From positions 3,100,001-3,164,000 of the forward strand of contig CP089930.1 of NCBI GenBank assembly GCA_021307345.1: 64,000 nucleotides of DNA, read 5' to 3'. Source of the DNA: Escherichia coli (GTDB taxonomy: Bacteria > Pseudomonadota > Gammaproteobacteria > Enterobacterales > Enterobacteriaceae). The position numbers and the translations under genes are program-made. This document shows positions 36,827 through 45,955 of this stretch, piece after piece. The notes beneath the pieces were generated by a model. It ran no database searches, was not told the DNA's origin, and saw only the letters and a list, made by a program, of their open reading frames with translations. How positions within the stretch are numbered: the stretch's first letter is position 1; every line of letters starts with the position of its first letter.

Positions 36827-37825
36827 ATGTCTGCTTCGTCATTACCATTGCCGCAGGGCAAGAGCGTTTCGCTCAAACAATTTGTCAGTCGCCACATTAA
36901 TGAGATCGGTCTGCTGGTGGTGATTGCCATTCTTTATCTGGTCTTCTCCCTGAACGCGCCTGGCTTTATCTCATTGAATAATCAGATGAACGTTCTGCGC
37001 GATGCTGCCACCATCGGGATCGCTGCCTGGGCGATGACGTTGATTATTATCTCCGGTGAAATTGATGTCAGTGTTGGGCCGATGGTGGCTTTTGTCTCGG
37101 TGTGCCTGGCGTTTTTACTGCAATTTGACGTTCCGCTGGCGGTGGCGTGTCTGCTGGTGTTGCTGTTAGGTGCGCTGATGGGGACGCTGGCCGGGGTGCT
37201 GCGCGGTGTATTTAACGTGCCAAGTTTCGTTGCCACGCTGGGGTTGTGGAGCGCCCTGCGCGGGATGGGCTTGTTTATGACGAACGCACTGCCCGTGCCC
37301 ATTGATGAAAACGAGGTGCTGGACTGGCTGGGTGGGCAATTTCTCGGCGTGCCGGTATCCGCGCTGATCATGATGGTGTTGTTTGCGCTGTTTGTGTTCA
37401 TCAGCCGTAAAACCGCTTTCGGACGCTCGGTGTTTGCTGTTGGCGGTAATGCCACAGCGGCACAGTTGTGCGGCATTAACGTTCGTCGGGTGCGCATTCT
37501 TATCTTTACTCTTTCGGGAGTATTGGCGGCAGTCACCGGGATTTTGCTGGCGGCTCGCCTCGGTTCCGGTAACGCAGGCGCCGCAAACGGTCTGGAGTTT
37601 GATGTCATTGCTGCGGTCGTGGTCGGCGGTACGGCACTTTCCGGCGGTCGTGGCTCGCTGTTCGGTACGCTACTTGGCGTGCTGGTGATTACGCTAATCG
37701 GTAACGGTCTGGTGCTGCTTGGAATTAACTCCTTTTTCCAGCAGGTGGTGCGCGGCGTAATCATCGTGGTGGCGGTGCTGGCGAATATCTTGCTGACCCA
37801 GCGAAGCACTAAAGCGAAACGCTAA
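36827..37825 (+). CDS. yphD: Sugar ABC transporter permease YphD
   Basis: RbsC-type inner-membrane permease of 332 residues with about 8-10 hydrophobic helices between residues 25 and 325. It carries the BPD_transp_2 family region GGNATAAQLCGINVRRVRI that contacts the ATPase and the later GGTALSGGRGSLFGTLLG motif. It forms the importer with YphE and YphF. Confidence 0.95.
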   Translation: MSASSLPLPQGKSVSLKQFVSRHINEIGLLVVIAILYLVFSLNAPGFISLNNQMNVLRDAATIGIAAWAMTLIIISGEIDVSVGPMVAFVSVCLAFLLQFDVPLAVACLLVLLLGALMGTLAGVLRGVFNVPSFVATLGLWSALRGMGLFMTNALPVPIDENEVLDWLGGQFLGVPVSALIMMVLFALFVFISRKTAFGRSVFAVGGNATAAQLCGINVRRVRILIFTLSGVLAAVTGILLAARLGSGNAGAANGLEFDVIAAVVVGGTALSGGRGSLFGTLLGVLVITLIGNGLVLLGINSFFQQVVRGVIIVVAVLANILLTQRSTKAKR

Positions 37826-37890
37826 ACCTTAACGCCCCTGGCGCGGGTGCGGCAGGGATGAAAATTAATCGTATTGTTAATGAGGGATTT

Positions 37891-38952
37891 ATGAAAACGA
37901 TGCTGGCAGCTTATTTACCAGGAAATTCCACCGTCGATCTGCGGGAAGTTGCGGTGCCAACGCCGGGGATTAACCAGGTACTGCTCAAAATGAAATCCTC
38001 CGGAATTTGCGGGAGCGATGTCCACTATATCTATCATCAACACCGCGCCACGGCGGCGGCGCCCGATAAACCGTTATACCAGGGATTTATCAACGGTCAT
38101 GAACCGTGCGGGCAGATTGTAGCGATGGGGCAGGGTTGCCGCCATTTTAAAGAGGGCGACCGTGTGCTGGTGTATCACATTTCTGGCTGTGGTTTTTGCC
38201 AGAACTGCCGTCGCGGTTTTCCTATTTCTTGTACTGGCGAAGGAAAAGCCGCTTACGGCTGGCAGCGTGACGGTGGTCATGCCGAATATCTGCTGGCGGA
38301 AGAAAAAGACCTGATTCTCCTGCCGGACGCGTTGAGCTACGAAGATGGTGCGTTTATCAGTTGCGGCGTTGGCACGGCGTATGAAGGGATCTTGCGCGGC
38401 GAAGTCTCTGGCAGCGATAACGTGCTGGTGGTCGGTTTGGGGCCTGTCGGCATGATGGCGATGATGCTGGCGAAAGGTCGCGGTGCAAAACGGATCATCG
38501 GCGTTGATATGCTGCCGGAACGTCTGGCGATGGCGAAACAGTTAGGCGTGATGGATCACGGTTATTTAGCAACCACCGAAGGTCTGCCGCAGATTATTGC
38601 TGAACTCACCCACGGCGGCGCAGATGTTGCGCTCGATTGTTCCGGTAATGCCGCAGGTCGTTTGCTGGCATTGCAATCCACTGCCGACTGGGGACGCGTG
38701 GTCTACATCGGAGAAACCGGAAAAGTGGAGTTCGAGGTTAGCGTCGACCTGATGCATCATCAACGGCGGATTATTGGCTCCTGGGTAACCAGTTTATTCC
38801 ATATGGAAAAATGCGCCCACGATTTGACCGACTGGAAACTATGGCCGCGTAACGCCATTACCCACCGCTTCTCGCTGGAACAGGCTGGTGATGCCTATGC
38901 GCTGATGGCAAGCGGCAAATGCGGCAAAGTCGTGATTAACTTCCCGGATTAA
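37891..38952 (+). CDS. yphC: Zinc-dependent medium-chain dehydrogenase YphC
   Basis: Probable NAD(P)-dependent sugar or polyol dehydrogenase, 353 residues from the ATG at 37891. The catalytic zinc site is CGSD (about Cys38) with GHEPCG (about 67-72). The structural zinc loop has four cysteines in CGFCQNCRRGFPISC. The Rossmann motif is VGLGPVGMM (about 179-187). It resembles sorbitol/L-threonine dehydrogenases. An in-frame start at 37858 lacks support. It follows the ABC genes and is 11 bp upstream of yphB. Substrate unknown. Confidence 0.92.
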   Translation: MKTMLAAYLPGNSTVDLREVAVPTPGINQVLLKMKSSGICGSDVHYIYHQHRATAAAPDKPLYQGFINGHEPCGQIVAMGQGCRHFKEGDRVLVYHISGCGFCQNCRRGFPISCTGEGKAAYGWQRDGGHAEYLLAEEKDLILLPDALSYEDGAFISCGVGTAYEGILRGEVSGSDNVLVVGLGPVGMMAMMLAKGRGAKRIIGVDMLPERLAMAKQLGVMDHGYLATTEGLPQIIAELTHGGADVALDCSGNAAGRLLALQSTADWGRVVYIGETGKVEFEVSVDLMHHQRRIIGSWVTSLFHMEKCAHDLTDWKLWPRNAITHRFSLEQAGDAYALMASGKCGKVVINFPD

Positions 38953-38963
38953 GGAGTTAGCGA

Positions 38964-39836
38964 ATGGCCATCTATACCTTATCTCACGGGGCGCTAAAGC
39001 TGGACGTTTCTGACCAGGGTGGTGTCATTGAAGGTTTCTGGCGCGATACGACGCCACTGCTACGTCCCGGTAAAAAAAACGGTGTGGCAACTGATGCCTC
39101 CTGTTTTCCGCTGGTGCCGTTTGCAAACCGGGTGAGCGGCAACCGTTTTGTCTGGCAGGGGCGTGAGTATCAACTGCAACCGAATGTTGAGTGGGATGCG
39201 CACTATCTGCACGGCGATGGTTGGCTGGGTCAGTGGCAATGCGCATCGCGCAGTGATGATAGCTTGTGTCTGGTGTATGAACATCGCAGTGGTATTTATC
39301 ACTATCGGGCAAGTCAGGCGTTTCATTTGACGGCAGATGCATTGACGGTCACGCTCTCTGTCACCAATCAAGGGGCAGAATCTTTGCCGTTTGGTACGGG
39401 CTGGCATCCTTATTTTCCGTTGTCGCCGCAAACGCGGATTCAGGCACAGGCGAGCGGTTATTGGCTGGAGCGGGAACAGTGGCTGGCGGGCGAGTTTTGT
39501 GCGCAGTTACCGCAGGAACTGGATTTCAACCAGCTCGCGCCGCTGCCGCGCCAGTGGGTGAACAATGGTTTTGCCGGCTGGAATGGTCAGGCACGCATTG
39601 AGCAGCCGCAGGAGGGTTACGCCATCATCATGGAAACGACGCCACCTGCGCCATGCTATTTCATCTTTGTTTCCGACCCGGCGTTTGATAAAGGTTATGC
39701 GTTTGATTTCTTCTGTCTGGAACCAATGAGTCATGCGCCAGATGACCATCATCGCCAGGAAGGTGGTGACCTCATTGCGCTTGCACCGGGGGAATCGACA
39801 ACCTCAGCGATGTCGTTGCGGGTGGCGTTGCTGTAA
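38964..39836 (+). CDS. yphB: Aldose 1-epimerase family protein YphB
   Basis: 290 residues of the galactose-mutarotase-like family, preceded by SD AAGGAG. It has FPLVPFANRVSGNRF near the N-terminus, the conserved TGWHPYF motif (about 139-145) containing the catalytic histidine, and a C-terminal CLEPMSHAPD. It probably interconverts anomers of the cluster's sugar. It is the last gene of the yphG-yphB run; a REP element separates it from convergent yphA. Confidence 0.92.
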   Translation: MAIYTLSHGALKLDVSDQGGVIEGFWRDTTPLLRPGKKNGVATDASCFPLVPFANRVSGNRFVWQGREYQLQPNVEWDAHYLHGDGWLGQWQCASRSDDSLCLVYEHRSGIYHYRASQAFHLTADALTVTLSVTNQGAESLPFGTGWHPYFPLSPQTRIQAQASGYWLEREQWLAGEFCAQLPQELDFNQLAPLPRQWVNNGFAGWNGQARIEQPQEGYAIIMETTPPAPCYFIFVSDPAFDKGYAFDFFCLEPMSHAPDDHHRQEGGDLIALAPGESTTSAMSLRVALL

Positions 39837-39843
39837 TTTATAA

Positions 39844-39881
39844 GATGCCGGATAAGGCGTTCACGCCGCATCCGGCATCTT
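39844..39881. repeat. REP element between yphB and yphA
   Basis: AGATGCCGGATAAGGCG ... CGCCGCATCCGGCATCT forms a long palindrome of the REP type. The arms plus the following TTTT may also stop transcription from both convergent genes. Confidence 0.8.
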
Positions 39882-39883
39882 TT

Positions 39884-40306
39884 CTAACGTCGATCGAGAG
39901 AAATCGCCCCCGGCCCGGTAATTGCCAGCAGCAGGAATGCGCCAGCGATACTGATATTCTTCCAGAAATTAATCATATTTGGTCCGACCGCATCTCCGGT
40001 CATATCCCAGTAATGGTGACCAATCACCGCCGTGCCCAGCGTGTAGAAAATAAACAGTACCGCCAGCGGACGGGTGAAAAAGCCAAGCACGATTAATATC
40101 GCGGCAGGCACTTCCATAATTACCGCAATAAGGGCCGCAAGCGTTGGCATCGGCGCACCCAGCGAGGCCATATATTGTACCGTACCGTCAAAGCCCATCA
40201 TTTTGGGAAAACCAAAAATAATGAAAATTAAGATGACGGCAATACGAGCAATTAATAACAACACGGGGCGGGCGGCGCCAAAATCAAAATAACGTAGTGT
40301 GTTCAT
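39884..40306 (-). CDS. yphA: DoxX-family inner-membrane protein YphA
   Basis: 140 residues from the ATG at 40306, four hydrophobic helices (about 14-34, 48-72, 75-95, 112-132), DoxX family ([16 protein letters not shown]-like loop; GHHYWDMTG). The function is unknown. In K-12 it follows the hca genes; here only about 250 bp separate it from hcaT. Confidence 0.92.
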   Translation of the reverse strand: MNTLRYFDFGAARPVLLLIARIAVILIFIIFGFPKMMGFDGTVQYMASLGAPMPTLAALIAVIMEVPAAILIVLGFFTRPLAVLFIFYTLGTAVIGHHYWDMTGDAVGPNMINFWKNISIAGAFLLLAITGPGAISLDRR

Positions 40307-40562
40307 AACCAATCCCTTTGCAAGATAATGTGATTTAAACGTAATACACACACTCGCACCTCGCCACGCCTCAGCAGATGAGAAATTTGGTAATTATCCA
40401 GGTCAGCATCCAGCGCATTTTCTGTAGGTGATATTTTGTTAGCGGTATTAACGATAATTTTTTCCAGAATGGTGTACTGGAAGTGGCCCTGATTTTCTTA
40501 TTTTTCAACTTGCAACAACATTCGATTAACCTCAGACTTACGCCTCCTGACGGGAGGGACTC
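40307..40562. other. yphA/hcaT junction where the hca genes are missing
   Basis: In K-12 the hcaREFCBD genes (3-phenylpropionate/cinnamate dioxygenase and regulator) occupy this place. Here there are only 256 bp. A start-less open stretch of 64 codons lies on the minus strand (40303-40497), its stop overlapping the yphA ATG. I cannot match it to HcaD, HcaE or HcaR as I remember them. A/T-rich sequence before hcaT may hold its promoter. Confidence 0.6.
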
Positions 40563-41702
40563 ATGGTTTTGCAATCCACGCGCTGGCTGGCGCTCGGTTA
40601 TTTCACATACTTTTTTAGCTACGGTATTTTTCTACCTTTCTGGAGCGTCTGGCTTAAGGGGATTGGCTTAACGCCAGAAACTATCGGCCTGTTGTTGGGG
40701 GCAGGGCTGGTTGCCCGTTTTCTCGGTAGTTTGCTCATCGCGCCCCGCGTCAGCGATCCTTCTCGCCTGATTTCTGCACTTCGTGTACTGGCGTTGTTGA
40801 CACTGCTGTTTGCCGTCGCCTTCTGGGCTGGCGCACATGTGGCGTGGCTGATGCTTGTGATGGTCGGTTTTAACCTCTTTTTCTCACCGCTGGTGCCGTT
40901 AACTGACGCGCTGGCGAATACCTGGCAAAAGCAGTTTCCGCTTGATTACGGCAAAGTGCGACTTTGGGGCTCAGTGGCGTTTGTCATTGGTTCGGCGCTG
41001 ACGGGCAAACTGGTCAGCGTGTTTGATTATCGGGTGATTCTCGCGATGTTGACGCTGGGCGTGGCATCCATGCTACTTGGTTTTCTGATTCGCCCGACCA
41101 TTCAACCGCAAGGGGAGAGCCGCCAGCAGGAGAGCACGGGGTGGCCGGCCTGGCTGGCGCTGGTTCGCCAGAACTGGCGCTTTCTGGCCTGCGTTTGTCT
41201 ATTGCAGGGGGCGCACGCAGCATATTACGGTTTTAGCGCCATATACTGGCAGGCGGCGGGTTACTCGGCTTCGGCGGTGGGCTATTTATGGTCGCTTGGT
41301 GTGGTGGCGGAAGTCATTATCTTTGCGCTGAGTAACAAACTTTTCCGTCGCTGTAGCGCCCGCGATATGTTGTTGATTTCGGCGATTTGCGGGGTAGTAC
41401 GTTGGGGCATTATGGGGGCAAGCACTGAGCTACCGTGGCTGATAGTGGTGCAAATTCTGCATTGCGGCACCTTTACCGTGTGCCACCTGGCCGCCATGCG
41501 CTACATTGCCGCTCGTCAGGGAAGCGAGGTTATCCGTTTACAGGCGGTTTATTCTGCCGTCGCGATGGGCGGCAGTATCGCTATCATGACCGTCTTCGCC
41601 GGTTTCCTGTATCAATATCTCGGACATGGCGTGTTTTGGGTGATGGCGCTGGTGGCGCTTCCGGCAATTTTTTTGCGCCCGAAAGTGGTTCCCTCATGCT
41701 GA
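40563..41702 (+). CDS. hcaT: MFS transporter HcaT (putative 3-phenylpropionate permease)
   Basis: Major facilitator of 379 residues, the full E. coli length, with about 12 membrane helices and SD GGGAGGG. The N-terminal FLPFWSVWLKGIGLTPETIGLLL and the loop RVSDPSRLI match the LacY-like/NarK-type branch known for HcaT. HcaT is predicted to import 3-phenylpropionate for the hca dioxygenase, but that operon is absent here, so the transporter is orphaned. Its stop directly abuts the csiE stop (41702/41703). Confidence 0.94.
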   Translation: MVLQSTRWLALGYFTYFFSYGIFLPFWSVWLKGIGLTPETIGLLLGAGLVARFLGSLLIAPRVSDPSRLISALRVLALLTLLFAVAFWAGAHVAWLMLVMVGFNLFFSPLVPLTDALANTWQKQFPLDYGKVRLWGSVAFVIGSALTGKLVSVFDYRVILAMLTLGVASMLLGFLIRPTIQPQGESRQQESTGWPAWLALVRQNWRFLACVCLLQGAHAAYYGFSAIYWQAAGYSASAVGYLWSLGVVAEVIIFALSNKLFRRCSARDMLLISAICGVVRWGIMGASTELPWLIVVQILHCGTFTVCHLAAMRYIAARQGSEVIRLQAVYSAVAMGGSIAIMTVFAGFLYQYLGHGVFWVMALVALPAIFLRPKVVPSC

Positions 41703-42977
41703 TTATTCCAGCATTTTACGGATCTGCTCCTGTTGGTGTGCGGTCAGGATCTGATTCGTATGAATCAGCGGCGGCGAAAAGAGCGGCAAAGGGATGGTAT
41801 AAGGGGTAATAATCAGCACCGTATTTTTCGGGGCGCCATTTCGTAAAAATGTCTTCACCGATATATGCTTAATATTGAGTGGCAATAGTGTAAGTTCGCG
41901 CAATTGCTGCTCAATATTCGCTTCTCTTTCACTGTCATTGCCCGTCAACAAAATAATCTTTTTTTCGTTAATTTCATTTGCTTGCATCAGCCATGCGCCG
42001 AAAATCACCGCTACCAGGCCACTTTCCTCATCGGAAAAACGGACATTGTATTCATTTTCAAACCCGGTTAGCGCCGCGCGAGTTGTACGAACCAGGCGTG
42101 GGTAAAGTCGGCTGAACTCTTCTGGCAAGGTGTTATCAATACCGATGGCAAACAAACTACGACGTAATGCCTGAGCGAGATGAGTATAAAGCTGATCGCA
42201 TAACCCCTGTTCATCATAGAAACGAACATTTCCCTGCTCACGAAAACGTTGTACCAAACGAACAATGGCCAGACGTAATTGCCGATCGCGCTGATGAGCA
42301 TCCTGCAGCGGGTTGGGAACTTGCAACATGGAAAAGAGCAACGCCATAAACAACGGTTCATCTGGTGGAACAGGCTGGCGTGCCCGGCGTTGCCAGTGGC
42401 GACCAATTTCCTGCGCTACCTGAAACTCAAGACAGGACTCAGCCCATCGACGTTGCAGCGGGTTAAAATGTGGCGAGATCCCGGCGTGATGTTGTAGCAG
42501 GCAATATTGCAGATACAGGCACAGAAAATGAACATCACGTGCTTCAAAGCATTTTTGCAACCGTCGTGCACAGAGATTAACTAAAGCTTGCAGGTTGGTA
42601 TCGTCGTAAAAGTTACGAGCAATCCCACGGCGCTTCAGTTCTTCCTTTAAGGCCGGAGTGAAACGGTTAGTGATGAATGATGGACATAAACGGAAACCGC
42701 GTCGTAGCCAGTGAAATAAACATAAACGTTGGTTAAGTACTGTACCTTCGACCCGGTAGCTACCGTCATAGCCAGTGGTGAGCGTGAGCTGGTGATAGCG
42801 GAGGATTTCCCGTCCTGTTTCGCTGATATCGCGAACCGCAATATTATCATCCACACCATTAAGCTCGCTGAGAGTGGCCGTGGTGGCGGTCAACCACGGC
42901 TGAAATAGTGTCAGCAAGATCTGGCAGCGGCGCTGGGGAGCAGAAAGGACAGATGGTGGAGCAAGTGTAGGCATCAT
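41703..42977 (-). CDS. csiE: Stationary-phase-inducible protein CsiE (PRD-containing)
   Basis: 424 residues from the ATG pair at 42977, preceded by GGGAG; an in-frame ATG at 42998 adds 7 residues but has no better ribosome-binding site. N-terminal region (about 30-130) looks like a degenerate helix-turn-helix and the middle and C-terminal parts resemble PTS-regulation (PRD) domains (for example YPRLVRTTRAALTGFENEYNV). In E. coli it is induced in stationary phase with cAMP-CRP and RpoS input; its function is not established. The C-terminus appears two residues shorter than I recall for K-12, and the protein is clearly divergent. Confidence 0.9.
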   Translation of the reverse strand: MMPTLAPPSVLSAPQRRCQILLTLFQPWLTATTATLSELNGVDDNIAVRDISETGREILRYHQLTLTTGYDGSYRVEGTVLNQRLCLFHWLRRGFRLCPSFITNRFTPALKEELKRRGIARNFYDDTNLQALVNLCARRLQKCFEARDVHFLCLYLQYCLLQHHAGISPHFNPLQRRWAESCLEFQVAQEIGRHWQRRARQPVPPDEPLFMALLFSMLQVPNPLQDAHQRDRQLRLAIVRLVQRFREQGNVRFYDEQGLCDQLYTHLAQALRRSLFAIGIDNTLPEEFSRLYPRLVRTTRAALTGFENEYNVRFSDEESGLVAVIFGAWLMQANEINEKKIILLTGNDSEREANIEQQLRELTLLPLNIKHISVKTFLRNGAPKNTVLIITPYTIPLPLFSPPLIHTNQILTAHQQEQIRKMLE

Positions 42978-43151
42978 CTGTAGATCTCCCATAAGCATAA
43001 TTGATAAGAATAGCTAAAGTTTGCTTAGGGAAATGGTGAATGGAATGCTAATTATCAGAAATGCTGGCAGACATCACAGAATTTTTATCGATTTAAACCG
43101 ATATGATCAGTTTAATACCATGTGTTAATGTGATTTATTGCTGTTTTATTC

Positions 43152-44012
43152 TTAGTGGGAATTCCCGGGATTCAATGCACTGAGAATAAAATCCACCATC
43201 TGCTCGCGGTAAACATCACCATGACGTTCCGAAAAGGCATCAATGTGTTCGCCGTCAGGGATCAGAATCAGGCGTTTTGGCTCTTTCGCCAGGCCATACA
43301 ATTTTTCACTGTGCTGCCACGGGATAACATGATCGGCTTTACCGTGAATCAGTAAAAGCGGGATCGGGCTGACGCTGGCGATGTAATTTTCGCCGCTATA
43401 ACTCTCATCAAGTAAATAGCCACTGCCAGGGATCATTTGGTTGGCGATGGCCGAATAAGAGGCAAACGTGGAGTCGAGGATCACCGCACGTATGCCCTCA
43501 CGTTCTCCCTGACCAATAACATCCAGAATATTTGCCCCGCCAATACTCTGCCCGAACAGCACCAGCCGTTGTGGGTTTACATCACTGCGATGGCGCACCA
43601 CGCTGATGGCGCTTAGCGTATCGTCCAGTAATCCAGCCTGGGACGGCGTGCCTTTTGATTTACCAAACCCGCGATAGTCAAACATAAAAACATTGAAATT
43701 GCGCTCGGGTAACCAACTGACCAGCGGCCAGTGGGCGGACATGTTTCCGGCATTGCCGTGAGCATGAATGATGGTTGCGATGGCGTTGTCAGCGGAACCC
43801 GTCGAAGAGGGGATAAACCAGCCTTGCAGACGAGTACCGTCCTTAGCCGTAAATTCGACGGATTCTGCAGACCAGGGTTCAGGGCCGTAAATTTTGTCGT
43901 CAGGATAATAGAAGAAGTTGATGGCTACGCGTGGTACTAAATAAATACAGAAGGCAACAACAAAGAGGGTAAACAGAATTTTGAGAACGCGTTTGTTCAC
44001 GGGCAGTGCCAT
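43152..44012 (-). CDS. yfhR: Alpha/beta hydrolase YfhR
   Basis: 286 residues. An N-terminal membrane anchor (about 10-30) precedes an alpha/beta hydrolase domain. The nucleophile elbow is GQSIGG (about Ser153), the oxyanion region HAHGNAGNMS, the acid in HGKADHVIPW and the final histidine in DGEHIDAF. It belongs to the BAAT/ABHD12-13-like group. Substrate unknown. It lies downstream of suhB in the same direction. Confidence 0.9.
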   Translation of the reverse strand: MALPVNKRVLKILFTLFVVAFCIYLVPRVAINFFYYPDDKIYGPEPWSAESVEFTAKDGTRLQGWFIPSSTGSADNAIATIIHAHGNAGNMSAHWPLVSWLPERNFNVFMFDYRGFGKSKGTPSQAGLLDDTLSAISVVRHRSDVNPQRLVLFGQSIGGANILDVIGQGEREGIRAVILDSTFASYSAIANQMIPGSGYLLDESYSGENYIASVSPIPLLLIHGKADHVIPWQHSEKLYGLAKEPKRLILIPDGEHIDAFSERHGDVYREQMVDFILSALNPGNSH

Positions 44013-44156
44013 AACCTTTCCTTGCGACTTCTTTATAATCCATTAATCGGCGAAAGATGGTGGGAGAGTGGCGAAAGAAAGTAAAGTGGTGAGGAAGTAT
44101 TTCGGAATAGCGCCTGAAAGGCGAGGGCGGGTGAGTGATACCACCCGCCAGAGTCA

Positions 44157-44960
44157 TTAACGCTTCAGAGCGTCGCTTAACTCGTCACGCATATTTGACA
44201 GCATGGCTTTTACTACGCGCGGGTTACCTGCAACGATGTTACCGGTCAGCATGTAGTTATGACCACCGGTGAAATCGCTGACGATACCGCCTGCTTCACG
44301 AACCAGCAGTTCGCCTGCGGCGAAGTCCCACGGGCGCAGACCAATTTCGAAGAAACCGTCAACGCGACCAGCGGCTACGTAAGCCAGATCCAGCGCCGCA
44401 GAACCGGTACGACGGAAGTCAGCGCATTCGCTAAACAGTTTGCCAACGATATTGATGTAGGTGGTTGCGTACTGTTTCGCTTTGAAAGGGAAGCCGGTCG
44501 CCAGAATAGTACCGTCGAGATCGCGAGCGGTGCTGCCGCGCAGACGGTAGCCGTTCAGCTGTGCGCCCTGACCGCGAGTGGCGGTGAACAGTTCGTTACG
44601 CATAGGATCGTAAACCACAGCAACTTCAGTGCGGCCTTTGATACGAACGGCGATAGATACCGCGAAGTGCGGCAGACGTTTGATAAAGTTGGTAGTGCCA
44701 TCCAGTGGATCGATAACCCATTGAACATCCTGATCAGTACCTTCAAGTTCACCGCTTTCTTCGGTGATGATGGTGTGCTGTGGGTAAGATTTACGAATCG
44801 TGTCGATAATCACCGCTTCGGCAGCTTTATCTACGTTGGTCACGAAGTCGTTACTGCCTTTCTGGCTCGCTTCTACAGCGTCTGGGGTTTCATAGTTTTT
44901 GGCAATTAAATTACCCGCCTTGCGCGCTGCGCGCACGGCGATGTTCAGCATCGGATGCAT
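44157..44960 (-). CDS. suhB: Inositol-1-monophosphatase / rRNA transcription antitermination factor SuhB
   Basis: 267 residues, full length. Metal-binding motifs of the inositol monophosphatase family are intact: ITEESGE, DPLDGTTNFIKRLP (about 84-97) and the C-terminal WDFAAGELLVREAGG. In E. coli its main role is with NusA/NusB/NusE in rRNA antitermination and ribosome assembly. A boxA-like element lies in its leader. Confidence 0.97.
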   Translation of the reverse strand: MHPMLNIAVRAARKAGNLIAKNYETPDAVEASQKGSNDFVTNVDKAAEAVIIDTIRKSYPQHTIITEESGELEGTDQDVQWVIDPLDGTTNFIKRLPHFAVSIAVRIKGRTEVAVVYDPMRNELFTATRGQGAQLNGYRLRGSTARDLDGTILATGFPFKAKQYATTYINIVGKLFSECADFRRTGSAALDLAYVAAGRVDGFFEIGLRPWDFAAGELLVREAGGIVSDFTGGHNYMLTGNIVAGNPRVVKAMLSNMRDELSDALKR

Positions 44961-44977
44961 CGGTCTCTCTCACTGGA

Positions 44978-44988
44978 TGTTAAAGAAC
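44978..44988 (-). promoter_or_regulatory. boxA element in the suhB leader
   Basis: On the minus strand GTTCTTTAACA, close to the rRNA boxA consensus (TGCTCTTTAACA), lies about 18 bases before the suhB ATG. In E. coli SuhB/Nus factors bind such a boxA and repress suhB. Confidence 0.75.
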
Positions 44989-45078
44989 GGGAAAACGGCG
45001 CAGAGTATAGCAGCGAGATCGGCATCTGTCTTCGTTTTATGATAAGATGCGCGAATAATCTTTAGACGAAGAAAGACA

Positions 45079-45819
45079 ATGCTGCAAAATATTCGAATTG
45101 TGCTGGTGGAGACGTCACACACCGGCAATATGGGTTCTGTTGCCCGTGCCATGAAAACAATGGGATTAACCAATCTGTGGCTGGTTAATCCACTGGTGAA
45201 ACCTGACTCCCAGGCGATTGCCCTGGCAGCAGGGGCCAGCGATGTGATTGGTAATGCTCACATCGTCGATACGCTCGACGAAGCGTTAGCCGGTTGTAGC
45301 CTGGTGGTGGGCACCAGCGCACGCTCCCGCACTCTGCCGTGGCCGATGCTCGACCCGCGCGAATGCGGTCTGAAAAGCGTCGCTGAAGCGGCAAATACCC
45401 CGGTGGCGCTGGTTTTTGGTCGCGAGCGCGTCGGCTTGACCAATGAAGAGTTGCAGAAATGCCATTATCATGTCGCGATTGCCGCTAACCCGGAATACAG
45501 TTCGCTGAATCTGGCGATGGCGGTTCAGGTTATTGCCTATGAAGTGCGCATGGCCTGGCTGGCAACTCAGGAAAATGGTGAGCAGGTCGAGCATGAAGAG
45601 ACGCCGTATCCGCTGGTCGATGATCTGGAGCGTTTTTATGGTCATCTGGAACAAACGCTGCTGGCAACCGGTTTTATTCGTGAAAACCATCCGGGGCAGG
45701 TGATGAATAAATTGCGCCGTCTGTTTACCCGTGCGCGCCCGGAAAGCCAGGAATTGAATATCCTGCGCGGGATTCTGGCTTCTATAGAGCAGCAGAATAA
45801 AGGTAATAAGGCCGAATAA
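45079..45819 (+). CDS. trmJ: tRNA (cytidine/uridine-32-2'-O)-methyltransferase TrmJ
   Basis: SPOUT methyltransferase that 2'-O-methylates position 32 of several tRNAs. It has 246 residues. The N-terminal SPOUT domain (about 1-165) shows [13 protein letters not shown], the knot motifs [16 protein letters not shown] and [15 protein letters not shown]-terminal helical extension follows. It is divergent from suhB and is followed by REP elements. Confidence 0.96.
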
Positions 45820-45825
45820 TAGTGG

Positions 45826-45912
45826 TTGCCTGATGCGACGCTTAACGCGTCTTATCAGGCCTGCAGTGCACAGAGCCTCAGGTCGGATAAGGCGTTCACG
45901 TCGCATCCGACA
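45826..45912. repeat. Two REP units (BIME) between trmJ and iscR
   Basis: TTGCCTGATGCGACGC ... CGTCTTATCAGGCCTGCA (about 45826-45865) and GGTCGGATAAGGCG ... CGTCGCATCCGACA (about 45881-45912) are two REP palindromes in opposite orientation. Confidence 0.8.
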
Positions 45913-45955
45913 ACAGGTACAAACGGCACGATAAAAAAATGGCACTGAAGGTTAA

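Noticed and set aside
40371-40574. A 67-codon minus-strand frame starting at an ATG at 40574
   Set aside because: It runs through the hcaT start and has no Shine-Dalgarno or recognisable content. The other frame at 40303-40497 is the more interesting one in this gap.
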